DNA from: Gracilaria domingensis
Taxonomy: Eukaryota > Rhodophyta > Florideophyceae > Gracilariales > Gracilariaceae
Length of the DNA stretch: 64,000 nucleotides
Reading direction: 5' to 3'
NCBI GenBank assembly: GCA_022539475.1
Contig: VCMS01000181.1
Location: 1-64,000, forward strand
Shown: in pieces, positions 22,501-31,267 of the stretch
Layout: each line of letters starts with the position of its first letter
How positions within the stretch are numbered: position 1 is the stretch's first letter
Position numbers and translations under genes: made by a program
Notes under the pieces: model-generated
Told to the model about the DNA's origin: nothing
Seen by the model: the letters and a program-made list of their open reading frames with translations, nothing else
Database searches by the model: none

Positions 22501-22665
22501 CGCACTCCTGCGCACCCCCCTCACCTCGGCGTGCACAACATGCCTTTTGGTCGTACCGGGCTACTGGAGGAGGATGACAATGGCCGTTGGCCGTTACGTG
22601 ATTGCTTTCGAGGAAGAGCTCCCTCAAGAAGAGTTCTCGACGCAGGTCCCCCCACCACCTGTTAG
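19507..22665 (+). CDS. Gag-protease polyprotein of element 3
   Basis: The ATG at 19507 (context CCCAAAAATGGCG) lies in the last bases of the LTR and gives about 1052 residues. An N-terminal capsid-like helical domain (about residues 10-200) is followed by two CCHC zinc knuckles (CSYCSQPGHFAARC and CSICGKLGHSATTC, 20235-20350), a Lys-rich segment, and a retropepsin with ALLDSGAIPNLMS near 20950 and the downstream FNVIIGCPTL. A long acidic, low-complexity tail (about 21290-22380) follows, holding the first copy of a repeated domain (21721-21963). An earlier in-frame ATG at 19432 exists inside the LTR. The frame is intact; pol follows in the +1 frame with about 360 bases of overlap. Confidence 0.93.
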   Translation: MASTWYSRGGPGSSDSRLIPFDGSAVDVRKFLFYFENVVTPNEEDSVRAMKLLGYLEGEAFDFYYDNYAVDGSLSIEAKDYQTVKLALIEPFGVIEKPAERIRRAVSARLDCVDLLGSLKKMDYFFDQAGFNTKAKFGLLRNAVMEFADLAQFVIFRGADDCESLKSLVKDFVGGKKALGSYGALNALPPPKQLLQRSKEPSRQSPLESKVDQLADQMAQLHLLVKKTQSAATTTGRQDTEKVCSYCSQPGHFAARCELNPHRGTRCSICGKLGHSATTCWRRNNDDTVRKVSFKDVKSESEREKLLKEKRASQKTDENQVSVVIADPSDDEDPVASAKRDADGEPLPKQPRTGPLSGISPVMFPDSHTTKTPSQKAKNLPKKSPKTRKGAGKKSKGKSRRVKIEEHVGKYNIYEELARAPSGITFGQLVRGNADEAEKDIRRILSGNLSSRRVSYAHTHSLPQTLKVVNVTVYGTRSQALLDSGAIPNLMSIALCHQLSLEMKPSSRRIVVADGTKSLVRGSLHDVLLEFGSLRVPLDFLVVERPPFNVIIGCPTLESLQACLDLGTQQVSMRFDDSATVLPLDYHRPEVELRDEDDQTDSEDFTSASESFFSESEWEDAEEFVNHSKGKEDTSVYALTTMNEDQTAVQPPEEGSTEPVNSRDAGCEQEDHSPAQPQGLEEGVRQLHLNHEEQEPAVTQPQAPDNANRRFEDAEEPEDSAYDEDPEGSPSDEEHERDLVVPVRGDVVLLRAEDLRRQPDYLIFRVYRGYPQLRNGDQLHLHISELLYGEMGVLDLDSGSEPVVRFGVGWPIPASVGEEPSQAPPRSGSQEDHVMVISLDNRNDEADNQLSGLAEPNDDQHHSVYHAPNPSSFQGSTTDTSLQPPDPPLSSSENNGEDEEKNSGRDDEEDEDCVEVEAGVHEAEVEVEEEVVNNGNEDDHEEDEDGSSPEEVELSGTPLYRDPVLTIPITDEVTLLPPEEGELISDFLLVCVQIRYPVRTPAHPPHLGVHNMPFGRTGLLEEDDNGRWPLRDCFRGRAPSRRVLDAGPPTTC
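19519..19536 (+). other. Primer binding site of element 3
   Basis: TGGTACTCTCGAGGAGGG starts directly at the LTR end with TGG, as expected for pairing to a tRNA CCA tail. Its first 13 bases also occur inside the LTR at 19438-19450. It is also translated, because gag starts upstream of it. Confidence 0.7.
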
Positions 22666-25600
22666 AGAGTTGGAAGATCAACCCGGCCCCTCGCTGGCAG
22701 AGCCGCGTACAACTGGCTCTGGTGAAGGACACTCTAGCTCATGTGATAGTGAGCCGACGGTTGCGTGTCCCGCCCCTGAGATCGAATACTCCCTGTTAGA
22801 TCCGGTCGCGATTGATGGCAAGGGTCGTATACTGGATCGAAGAGATTACCCTCCTGACATGAGTCACAAAGAAGTCATCCTCGAAAGGCTTTCGCATTTG
22901 CCTAGAGGAGAGCAACAGGAACTACTTCGTGTTTTACTTGACCTTGGTGTGGTCGCCTGGTCTTTGTACGATCTTAGACCGGCAGATGTACCAGTCATGC
23001 ATGAATTCTCACTGACGACCCAGACTCCGATACACTCAAGAGTTCGTAGGCTTCCGCCGCGACATAATGAAATCGTCAAGAAAGAACTCGGCAAAATGCT
23101 TGACGCTGGAATAATCAAACCCTGTACATCGGCATGGTCCTTTCCGATCGTCATTGCGACCAAAAAAGATGGTAAGCCAAGGTTCTGTGTGGACTACCGA
23201 GCTCTGAACCAAGTTATGAAAGCGGACAGATGGCCCTTACCTCATATCGAACAAATCTTTGATGACTTGGGCGGCTGTTCGTTCTTCACTGCGCTTGACC
23301 TCTTCTCCGGATACTGGCAGATCAGAATGTCACCTCGGTGTAAGGAGATGACCACCTTCGTTTGCCGTCAAGGAACCTATCAGTTCGAGGTCATGCCGTT
23401 CGGCTTGATGAACGCCTCCTCTACATTCCAAAGAATGATGGACTCTATCCTCAATAAGTCTCCGTTTGTAAGGGTCTATCTGGACGACGTGGTCATCTAT
23501 TCAAAAGCCTTAGACGATCACGTCGAGCACATCAAGTTGGTACTAAGGACAATTGCCTCCCATGGGTTGAAGCTAAACATCTCTAAGTGCGACTTTGCCC
23601 ATCCCAAGATTGAACTGCTCGGACATGTTGTCGACCAGAGCGGAGTTGCAGTGGACGTGAAGAAAATAGAGGCCATCAAGGCGGCTCCGACCCCTAAGAC
23701 AACCACTGAACTGAGGAGCTTTCTTGGGCTTGCTGGCTACTACCGCCGGTTTATCAAGCACTTTGCCAAAACTTCGGCAGTTCTCCATGCAGCAACGTCC
23801 GGAAATCGGAAACTAGTGTTCAACAATGAAATGGTTGAAGCCTTCAAAGACCTGAAGGAGGAGCTAACCAGTCCTCCAGTGTTGGCCTTTCCCGACTTCG
23901 ACCATCCGTTTCGGGTCGAAACCGATGCTTCTTCATTTTGCGTTGGGCGCCGTTCTCGCTCAGAAAAAATCTGATGGCATGTTTCACCCAATTCAGTATG
24001 CCACCCGGACTATGACTGCAGTTGAAAGGAACTACGCAGTCTGTGAGCAGGAGGCGCTTTCTGTCATCTTCGCGTTCAAGAAATTTAGACTATATCTTCT
24101 TGGATCAAAGCCATTTTAATTGATTAAAGACCATCAGGCGCTGAAGTAAGCGTTTCAGAAGAGGGATGTACATGGGCGATTGGCCAGGTGGCTCGATTTC
24201 CTAGCTGAATACGAGTTCGAGGTTGTATACCGCTCAGGGGATAAGAATTGTGCTGCGGATTATCTTTCTCGCTACTCCACGAAGAAGGAGTACTATGCTC
24301 CCAAGGCGGCGACTACTGTTTCTTCCCCTCCATGCGCAGCTTTCTCAGGCCTCGAACCTTATTATGCAAATATTGGTGGATATCTGAGCGACCTTCCGGT
24401 CGATGAGCCCAACTCGAGCCTCAGAGGGGCGATCAGAAGGAATTCTAAGACGTTCACAGTATGGAATGGACAATTGTATCGCAGAATGGGTTCCGGGCTA
24501 CGGCTCCTTCCTCACGTCAATGAAAGGCGTAAACTCTTGAAAACATTTCATGCCATGACAGTGACGATGTGGGGCACTGGGATGTCAGGGCGACCAGAAG
24601 GCACGTCATTGATCGATTCCGGTGGCCCAATATTCATTCTGATCTCACAACCTACGTCAAGAGTTGCGATGGCTGCCAGTTCATGGGATCTTTTCTTGCT
24701 TACCGAGCGGGACAACGAGCCTCGCTGACGGATATCTTCCACACGTTTTCAATTGATTTTGCCGGACCCCTCAGGGTGACGAGGAACGAAAACCGATTCT
24801 TGCTCATTGGGGTCGAGCACCTCACGGGATGGCCGATCGCAGTGGCAACTCGAACATCTACTGCAGTCGACGTAGTCAACTTTATTAGAAGGGAGATCGT
24901 CACACCCTTCGGCTATCCCCGCACGATTGTCTCCGATAACGCTACCTCCTTTCTCGCGTCAAGTGTCCAAGCTTATCTAATGCGTCATGATATCACTCTC
25001 AAACCGGTGCTCGCATATGCACCTATGTCAATGGAGACGCGCAGAAAGAATGGTAGGGACGATCAAGAGGGCGATCGCGAAAACGATTCATGATCAGAAC
25101 TCTGATTGGGATGAAGTACTCCCGGAGGTTCTCTATGGTTATCGCACTCGACAAATGGCCGAAGGATGTTCTCCATTTCAGCTCATGTACGGAGTACGGC
25201 CCCGAATGCATCCATCAGATCCCCCTTCTCTGACAGCCACGCCGTCACTTGATCATCGTGAGGTGGAACTACAAGCCTCCACTCTTGGGAGGGCCACAAG
25301 GATATTGCAGCAGCCTCGCCGTCAAGACGATGAGCGCCGTGGACATCGGTTCGCTGTTGGAGACCAGGTACTGGTAATGCGTGGTGAAGCCCTTAATCCT
25401 TCGGTGAAATGGCCATCATTCAAATCAAAATTTTATGGACCATGCTACGTCGTTCGGGCCAATCATCCTCGGTACATATTGATTTCTCCACACCGACGTA
25501 TGTCGAGAAGGGGCATTCATGCGAGACGCTTAAGACCTTACCGTCCTAGACCAAGGCATCTGATCTCTGGAACAGTACGACATGAAAGAAATAATCAGCC

Positions 25601-26576
25601 GGAAGCGGCATGTCCGGTCGTGCTACAAGAGGGTCCAAACCCAACCAGACCCCCTGCTGATTATCTGAGAATAATTGTGGCTGGATGGAGACTTTCTGAA
25701 TGGCTTTCCCTGGTCAGCACGAGTACGAACGATCTACAGAAGATCGCATGGAACCTACTACATGTTTATCTTGGAACTTTCAAACGACATGGACCCTACA
25801 TAACCGAGGGTATTCTTACTAAGCTGGTCTCATTGACAGGAAGGGTGAACCCTTTCATTATACCGCTTGTGGGTCAGCAGTTTGTCTTTTACTACTATCA
25901 CTTTGCAGTGGCTCGCTATGGACATCTTCCCCCGCAGAGAACTTATGGAGTGGAAGTGTCAAGCTTCCTGCAGCGGATTGAAGCTGGAGAAGCTTTCGAG
26001 ATCGATCTGGCATATGATCAAGATCGCGGTGACGTACCTCCTCCGCTCCAGATTGAAGAAACCACCCCAGTAACCCCGGCTCTTCTTGCAATGCCGATAA
26101 TTGTTGACTACGAAGTCTACAACCAGGACGTGAACTACTTGGAGATGGAAATCGGTGGGCGTACACTTGAGAACTGGCTCTCCCCACTAGATTGTGAGGA
26201 CTGGGAGAAGCATTGTATTGTCTGGAATTGTTTTCACCTCTGCTTGAGCATCCACTTAATCTACGGCCAATACTTTACGCAATATGCACACGTAATGTTG
26301 GGTAGACTGGCCAGAAGATTACATTCGCAGATGAACAGGCTTGGCGCGGATAGGACGATATTCTTTCTCTATCACTACGTCACTGGGAAGTACGAACCTC
26401 TACCACCCGCAGCCACACATGAAGAACAAGTTGAAGAGTATATACGTCGTATTGAACGACATGAAGACTTCTCTGTGGAGTTTGAACCGGATCCTGAGTA
26501 CCCAGAACCTTTTTATCCTTTCAGGTATACGACCGAAGACGTCTCCCGGGACGGACCGATTATTCCGCTTTCATAG
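22570..26576 (+). pseudogene. Pol of element 3: RT, RNase H, integrase and novel C-terminal repeats (broken)
   Basis: RT (23090-23560) shows CVDYRALN, FTALDLFSGYWQ, VMPFGLMNA and the catalytic VYLDDVV box. RNase H starts at VETDASSF (23920) and is broken by a frameshift near 23945 and TAA codons at 24117 and 24147. Integrase begins after another frameshift near 24570 with its HHCC finger (GHWDVRATRRH to SCDGC), then Asp in FSIDFAGPL, Asp in VSDNATSF, and Glu in AERMVGTIK after two compensating indels near 25020. A GPY-like module follows, then two copies of an unrecognised domain. No protein could be made from this copy without repair. Confidence 0.92.
25656..26498 (+). other. Duplicated unrecognised domain at the Pol C-terminus
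   Basis: Two copies of about 123 residues (25656-26025 and 26130-26498) follow the integrase. Shared features are DYL/NYL, a WLS motif about 16 residues later, a helical middle with paired Leu/His, a YYYHF / FLYHY aromatic patch, LPP, and a closing RIE-x2-E-x-F. They replace the position of a chromodomain. I do not recognise the fold. Confidence 0.75.
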
Positions 26577-26610
26577 GTTACATTCTTGGTCGCCCAGGCG
26601 TAGCGACCGC

Positions 26611-26624
26611 TGAGTGGGGGAGTG
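26611..26624 (+). other. Polypurine tract of element 3
   Basis: TGAGTGGGGGAGTG immediately precedes the 3' LTR and would prime plus-strand DNA synthesis. Confidence 0.7.
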
Positions 26625-28406
26625 TGTGGAGGCGTTTTTGGGGGTGTGTCCTGAGACTCCCTAGGACACCCCCCCCGATTTTTTTCCTGATCTCGGCGGG
26701 GAGATAAGGAAAGTGCGGCGTGGAAGCTGCACTTTCCTCTCCACGCCTCTTACAACTTTCAAGGCGCGCGCCGCCGCGCACGGCGGCGCGCCAGAGAGCA
26801 CGATGTACTTCGGCCTGCCGTCGCGCTGCCGAGGCGCGACGGCCGCGGCAATTGCGGGCCGCGTGGCCGCCGCATCAAGAAGCGTCGCCGCCGCCGCACT
26901 GCCGCACCGAGAAGCGCCGCCGCCGCCGCGCCGCCGCAAGAGGAAGCGCCGCCGCCGCCCCGCCGCATTAAGAAGCGTGGCCGCCGCCGCGCCGCCGCAT
27001 TAAGAAGCGTGGCCGCCGCAAGAAGAAACGCCGCCGCCGCGCCGCCGCGAGAAGAAGCGGCGCCGCCGCCGAGCTGCAAAAGAAGAAGCGCCGCCGCTGC
27101 CGCGCCGCCGCATTAAGAAGCGCCGCCGAGGCGCGACGGCCGCCCTAATCGCCGCAGCGCCGCCGCGAGCAGAAGTGTCCCCGCCGCCGCGCCGCCGAAG
27201 GGGGGTGCGTCGCTGCCGTCGCGTCGCTGCATGAATAAGCGTCGCCGTCGCCGCGCTGCTGCATGAAGAAGCGCCGCCGCCTCCGCGCCGCCGCAGGAAG
27301 TCTCGTCGCCACGGCGCTGCTAGGCGCCCCGCATCATGACCTTAGTGGGTGCCGCGCGCCTCTGCTGCGCGTCGCGTGCTGCCCGTGCAACGCCATGGCA
27401 CGCCCGCCGTCTGCCGTGACGCTACTCGCATGCTGCGCCTGGCGACACACTGGGACCTTGAGATGGCATTCGGTAACACGGACGAACAAATTGACACCCC
27501 AATGTGACAATTCCCAAGACACCCCCCCACATGACTGAGAAACCAGATCACCAACCGCCAACCACCGACCTACATAACGAAGAACCGTATGTCGACATCA
27601 CTACCTACTATGGATATGGTGAGCAGACTAGGGTATTTGGTGGAAGCTGATGTTCAGCATGCAACTTAAGATACACAAAGCATTGAGATTGTAGATATAA
27701 ACCCCCGAACCCGAGCGCTCGAAAAACAACTCGGTTCGGGCAGACCACTTCCCCCCTCGAGGACCCCCCCCATCCTTGCCTCTCTCGCCTTTCTTCCTCC
27801 CTTTCCGTCGTCACCAACCTTCTTTCCTTTGGCAATCCCATCTTCCCTCAGCGCAGTCTGCGCCTCCCTGCCACCAACCTTTCCCCCTACATTTCCTTAT
27901 TCCCGGCGGCCCGGTCTCCCGCCGTTCCCTACACAGTCGCCTTGTGCTGCCCTCCATTGAGCTCGTCCGCACATTGCGATCATATCTACATCCCCGTTCT
28001 CTCGAACGGACGTGGGCAGTGTTACGCATTGCCCTGGTTCCATTCCTGTCGCCACCTCGCCTGGTTGTTAGGTTTGTGGTGGTATCGACGACAGAATCGA
28101 ACGCTTTAGCCCTGCCCCTTCTATTGTTCCGCCGACAGCCTTGGTATTCTGGTCTGTTGGACGCGCGTTCTGTTGTTGTGTTGGCATTCGGCATCGAACG
28201 CCGAACCACGCTCTCGTTTAATTACTCTCCCCGCTTCCTGTTAGCGAAAAGTTTCTACTATCTTGGGGTTATCTTGTCTGCTCCTGCAGGCATCTGAGCT
28301 ACGTTAACTTTTCGCCCTTTTGGGCTGGTACTCTCGAGCATTTATTGTGTCGCTCTCCTTGGGTTTGTCACCACCCGCGCTGTTTCCCCCAAAAATGGCG
28401 TCCACA
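26625..28406 (+). repeat. 3' LTR of element 3
   Basis: It is 1782 bp, nearly identical to the 5' LTR, with the same TGTGG and CCACA ends. Outside the GCC-rich block I count only about four differences in some 1.2 kb. Confidence 0.95.
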
Positions 28407-28411
28407 ATACT
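28407..28411. repeat. Target site duplication, right copy (ATACT)
   Basis: Exact repeat of 17729-17733. Confidence 0.93.
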
Positions 28412-29624
28412 GTATCAATTTTGGGTATTTAGTTCTTTCCCGAGTGGATAATCATGATCATCATATGTTATGACCCGTAGGGAAGAATCTGAGTGCTGCG
28501 AAGGTATGAGAGAGATGTCTAAGCCGGAACTCGATACCTTTGCAGACAAATACGTTTGCCACCTTTGTAACAGGGCGCAGATGTTACATATCTGGCCGCT
28601 TCGTAGTACTGAGTCAGTACACGTAGCTATGTTCAATCTTGTCTGAACACAATTGGTTACAGTAAAACTGATGTTCCTAACATCTGGCTTCATGTTGCCG
28701 AACAAAATGGAATTGATGAAGGCTTGTCTCCTGATGTATCATCTCTGGCACAGAGGCGGTCAGTCATTTGGCGTTGAGACGCAATCATTCTGCATCAGCT
28801 TTGTCAACTTTCCACGGCGGGTTTTCGTTGTTCCAACGACATGAAGAGCAATGTTTAACAAATATGTCGGGCCGTGTATGGCTTAGGTTGAGAGATCTCT
28901 GCTCTAACTATACTATAGACCAAAACGATCCACACATGCTCTCTGGAACCAATAATGCTTTCCTCTTCTTCTTTAGTATGGTCTATTTATTTCGAAGTAA
29001 TGGGAGGGCTCACCGTTTTAGCTTTGCTCTATTTCGAATAGTGTACTAAACCAGTATTTTCGTATTTAATATCGCACGGAACGCATGCTTACCTTAGTTA
29101 GGCTAACTACGCTACATATCAAAAGTACAAGCAATCAGCCATCACGCGATGGAGGCCTAAACTCTAATCTTCGAAGCAAGCGAAGCCATGTGATCGGTTC
29201 ACGGACAGGCCGAAACCTTTTCACGCAAAAGTTGTTTTGTGCTCTTCTTAATTTTAGTTCGTTCAGTAGTTTTTTATTCTAAGGGTAAAGTTAAGATTCA
29301 AACGAAACTGTCTCTCTTCCAAATGCCTAAGAATTCCGCACTGTGTTGACCTTCATATTGAGAGAAAGATGCTCAGATAGACAATTTAAATATTAATGAA
29401 ATAAGCTTACTTTCCCTAAAGAAAACGAGACGAATATCGTTCTCATTTGTGAGAAGAGCACAGCTTGTGCTGCTTCAGAAGGCTTGGCTTTCTTAAGGAG
29501 TGCAATGAGAGTGTTCTGACTCTCGGACGTAGAAAAACTTTGGGTTGCACAACGAGAAGGCGCGGTATGAAGGCGGGGCGGAATAATTCAAGTGATTTAG
29601 ACTACATATAATCACTAGTCGACA
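28412..29624. other. Gap with only short open frames
   Basis: Short frames on both strands (28415-28705 minus, 28653-29049 plus) have no recognisable motifs. The stretch directly right of the retrotransposon may be the former continuation of 17226-17733. No RNA gene seen. Confidence 0.4.
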
Positions 29625-30743
29625 CTATAATCCCTCATATTCAGCGCTGGAAATATGAGCCGACTTCCAACCTTGTTCTCGTGTTAGAACCTTCCGTTCT
29701 AGCACTAGTCGCTGAGCAAATTCGGCTGGAGTTGGATACTGTCTAAGACGTTCCGAAGCGGTATATGCAGATTGCCCAATGACTCCAACTAAGCTCTCTC
29801 GAACCAACTCGTATATCTCCTCTATTTGAGGGCTTGATTTACGCATCGCTATGCAACGCTGGGCGACACTTCGAAACTGCGGATGAAATGTGTTTCGTTC
29901 ATCTTTTGGTGGACGAAAAGACCAATATAATTTGCGAACTTCGTCTTCAAAACAAGAAAAAAACCGGAAGACTTCCTGAGCGACATCATAGTATCCCCTC
30001 AAACCGTGATTCCATATTTCGTCGATATCCAAAAGATCTATGTCTTCATCTGGCGCAACTTCAACATCAGATTCATCATTGCCTACAAAAGCGTGAGCGG
30101 GAGTGTCTTGACATTCATGTGATCCCAGCGGTGCTTGTAGAAGTCTCAGAAGCGAAGGAAAGTTTAACCTGGATCCCAAGTTTGCTTGTACACTAGCCTC
30201 ATTATCCTCGTTTACAAGTAGTGCAAAGTCTGATTGAAACTGATTATTTCCAGTTTGATTCGATGGTCTCACTAAAATGCTATCCCACATACCTTCAATC
30301 CTGTTCTGTGGGGCACTGGTTGTAAAAGAGTTTGTTGGTAGTTGCAGAGCTGACTCAATGTTGTTAATTGTATTGCTCCTGCCATCGTCAAATGAATCCT
30401 GGTTCATTGAGACTGTTACTCGTTGACTCCTATCAATGCAAGTTCGTAAACTACTTTCTGTAGCAATATGAGGTGATTGGGAGAAATGTATTGTCGATTC
30501 GTTTGCATTGTATGCCGTCCAGGTGCCACTCTGGGAACCAAATTCAGAATCATCTTCAATTGGGGTAGAAGGTCCAATGCATTCTACAGTTGAACCTTGA
30601 GCTAACGATGGTGCGTAATCTGGATCCCCAGAAGCACAGCCGATTTGCTGAAGCACATTCAATGGCGTGATACAACTCTTTTGATGTTTTAACACCAACA
30701 ATCGACTGGTGGTAGCAAAGTTGCACCGCTCACATTTCCACAT
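29625..30743 (-). CDS. Protein with N-terminal zinc-finger-like motif, function unknown
   Basis: An intact ATG-started frame of 372 codons (ATG at 30743). Residues 2-25 form a C2HC-type finger: CERC, 12 residues, then H-x3-C. Residues 30-190 are Ser/Thr/Asn-rich and probably disordered. An acidic patch (about 225-240) precedes a helical C-terminal region rich in aromatic and charged residues (about 240-372). It is transcribed divergently from the gene at 31268 with 524 bases between the starts, suggesting a shared promoter and perhaps a shared role. No family recognised; a DNA-binding accessory protein of a mobile element is a guess. Confidence 0.7.
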   Translation of the reverse strand: MWKCERCNFATTSRLLVLKHQKSCITPLNVLQQIGCASGDPDYAPSLAQGSTVECIGPSTPIEDDSEFGSQSGTWTAYNANESTIHFSQSPHIATESSLRTCIDRSQRVTVSMNQDSFDDGRSNTINNIESALQLPTNSFTTSAPQNRIEGMWDSILVRPSNQTGNNQFQSDFALLVNEDNEASVQANLGSRLNFPSLLRLLQAPLGSHECQDTPAHAFVGNDESDVEVAPDEDIDLLDIDEIWNHGLRGYYDVAQEVFRFFSCFEDEVRKLYWSFRPPKDERNTFHPQFRSVAQRCIAMRKSSPQIEEIYELVRESLVGVIGQSAYTASERLRQYPTPAEFAQRLVLERKVLTREQGWKSAHISSAEYEGL

Positions 30744-31267
30744 GTCGTTGGCCTTTACCTCTCAGGAAATGAAAGAAGCACTGTGTCAGGCGTAAGTGTG
30801 ATGCTTCTAGCGGATATAGCAGAGGTTCGTACCCAGAAAGAAGATACGAACGAACGCTGATCTAGAGCAGCTTCCTTCGTTCCCCTAGTAGTCTACCCTT
30901 GGGGTACTGAGTACGAGTAGAAGGGGAAAGGCTGGGAGTACAAGGTGATCCCGTTACAAATGGAATTATGGTAGAAAAAGTTTTTTTCAATGCCTGAAAA
31001 ACTGTAGCAGCTCTTGACTATTCCAAGCAGTAGCCGTCTACCAGAGAATCGGGAGGGCTTTGGTAGGAGGCGCTCAGGTTTCCAAGTACCGAACTGAAAC
31101 TGGGAGAAGTGTGCGTAACGAAAGCTGAAATGAAGGAAGTTTTCTTGGTGGAAGTTTTGCCCTTTTCCAGGAGTGCCCATAGGTCTGGGTTTGGTTGTGG
31201 TATCTACTCTTCAACCTCAGCCAGCGTGCGTTGCCTACAAGCGCGAACGCGTTAAAACTGAGTGGTA
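30744..31267. promoter_or_regulatory. Divergent intergenic region
   Basis: It separates two head-to-head genes. The window shows pyrimidine- and purine-rich stretches but no convincing TATA box or repeated operator. Confidence 0.35.

Larger units (their letters stand above)
17734..28406 (+). mobile_element. Complete LTR retrotransposon, Ty3/gypsy type (element 3)
   Basis: Two near-identical LTRs (17734-19518 and 26625-28406) flank gag-protease and RT-RNase H-integrase in Ty3/gypsy order, and the whole is bounded by a perfect ATACT duplication. A primer site follows the 5' LTR and a purine tract precedes the 3' LTR. It has no chromodomain and belongs to a different lineage from elements 1 and 2. 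By eye the LTRs differ at about 20 positions plus one 3-bp indel, so insertion is fairly recent, yet pol is broken several times. Confidence 0.97.
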
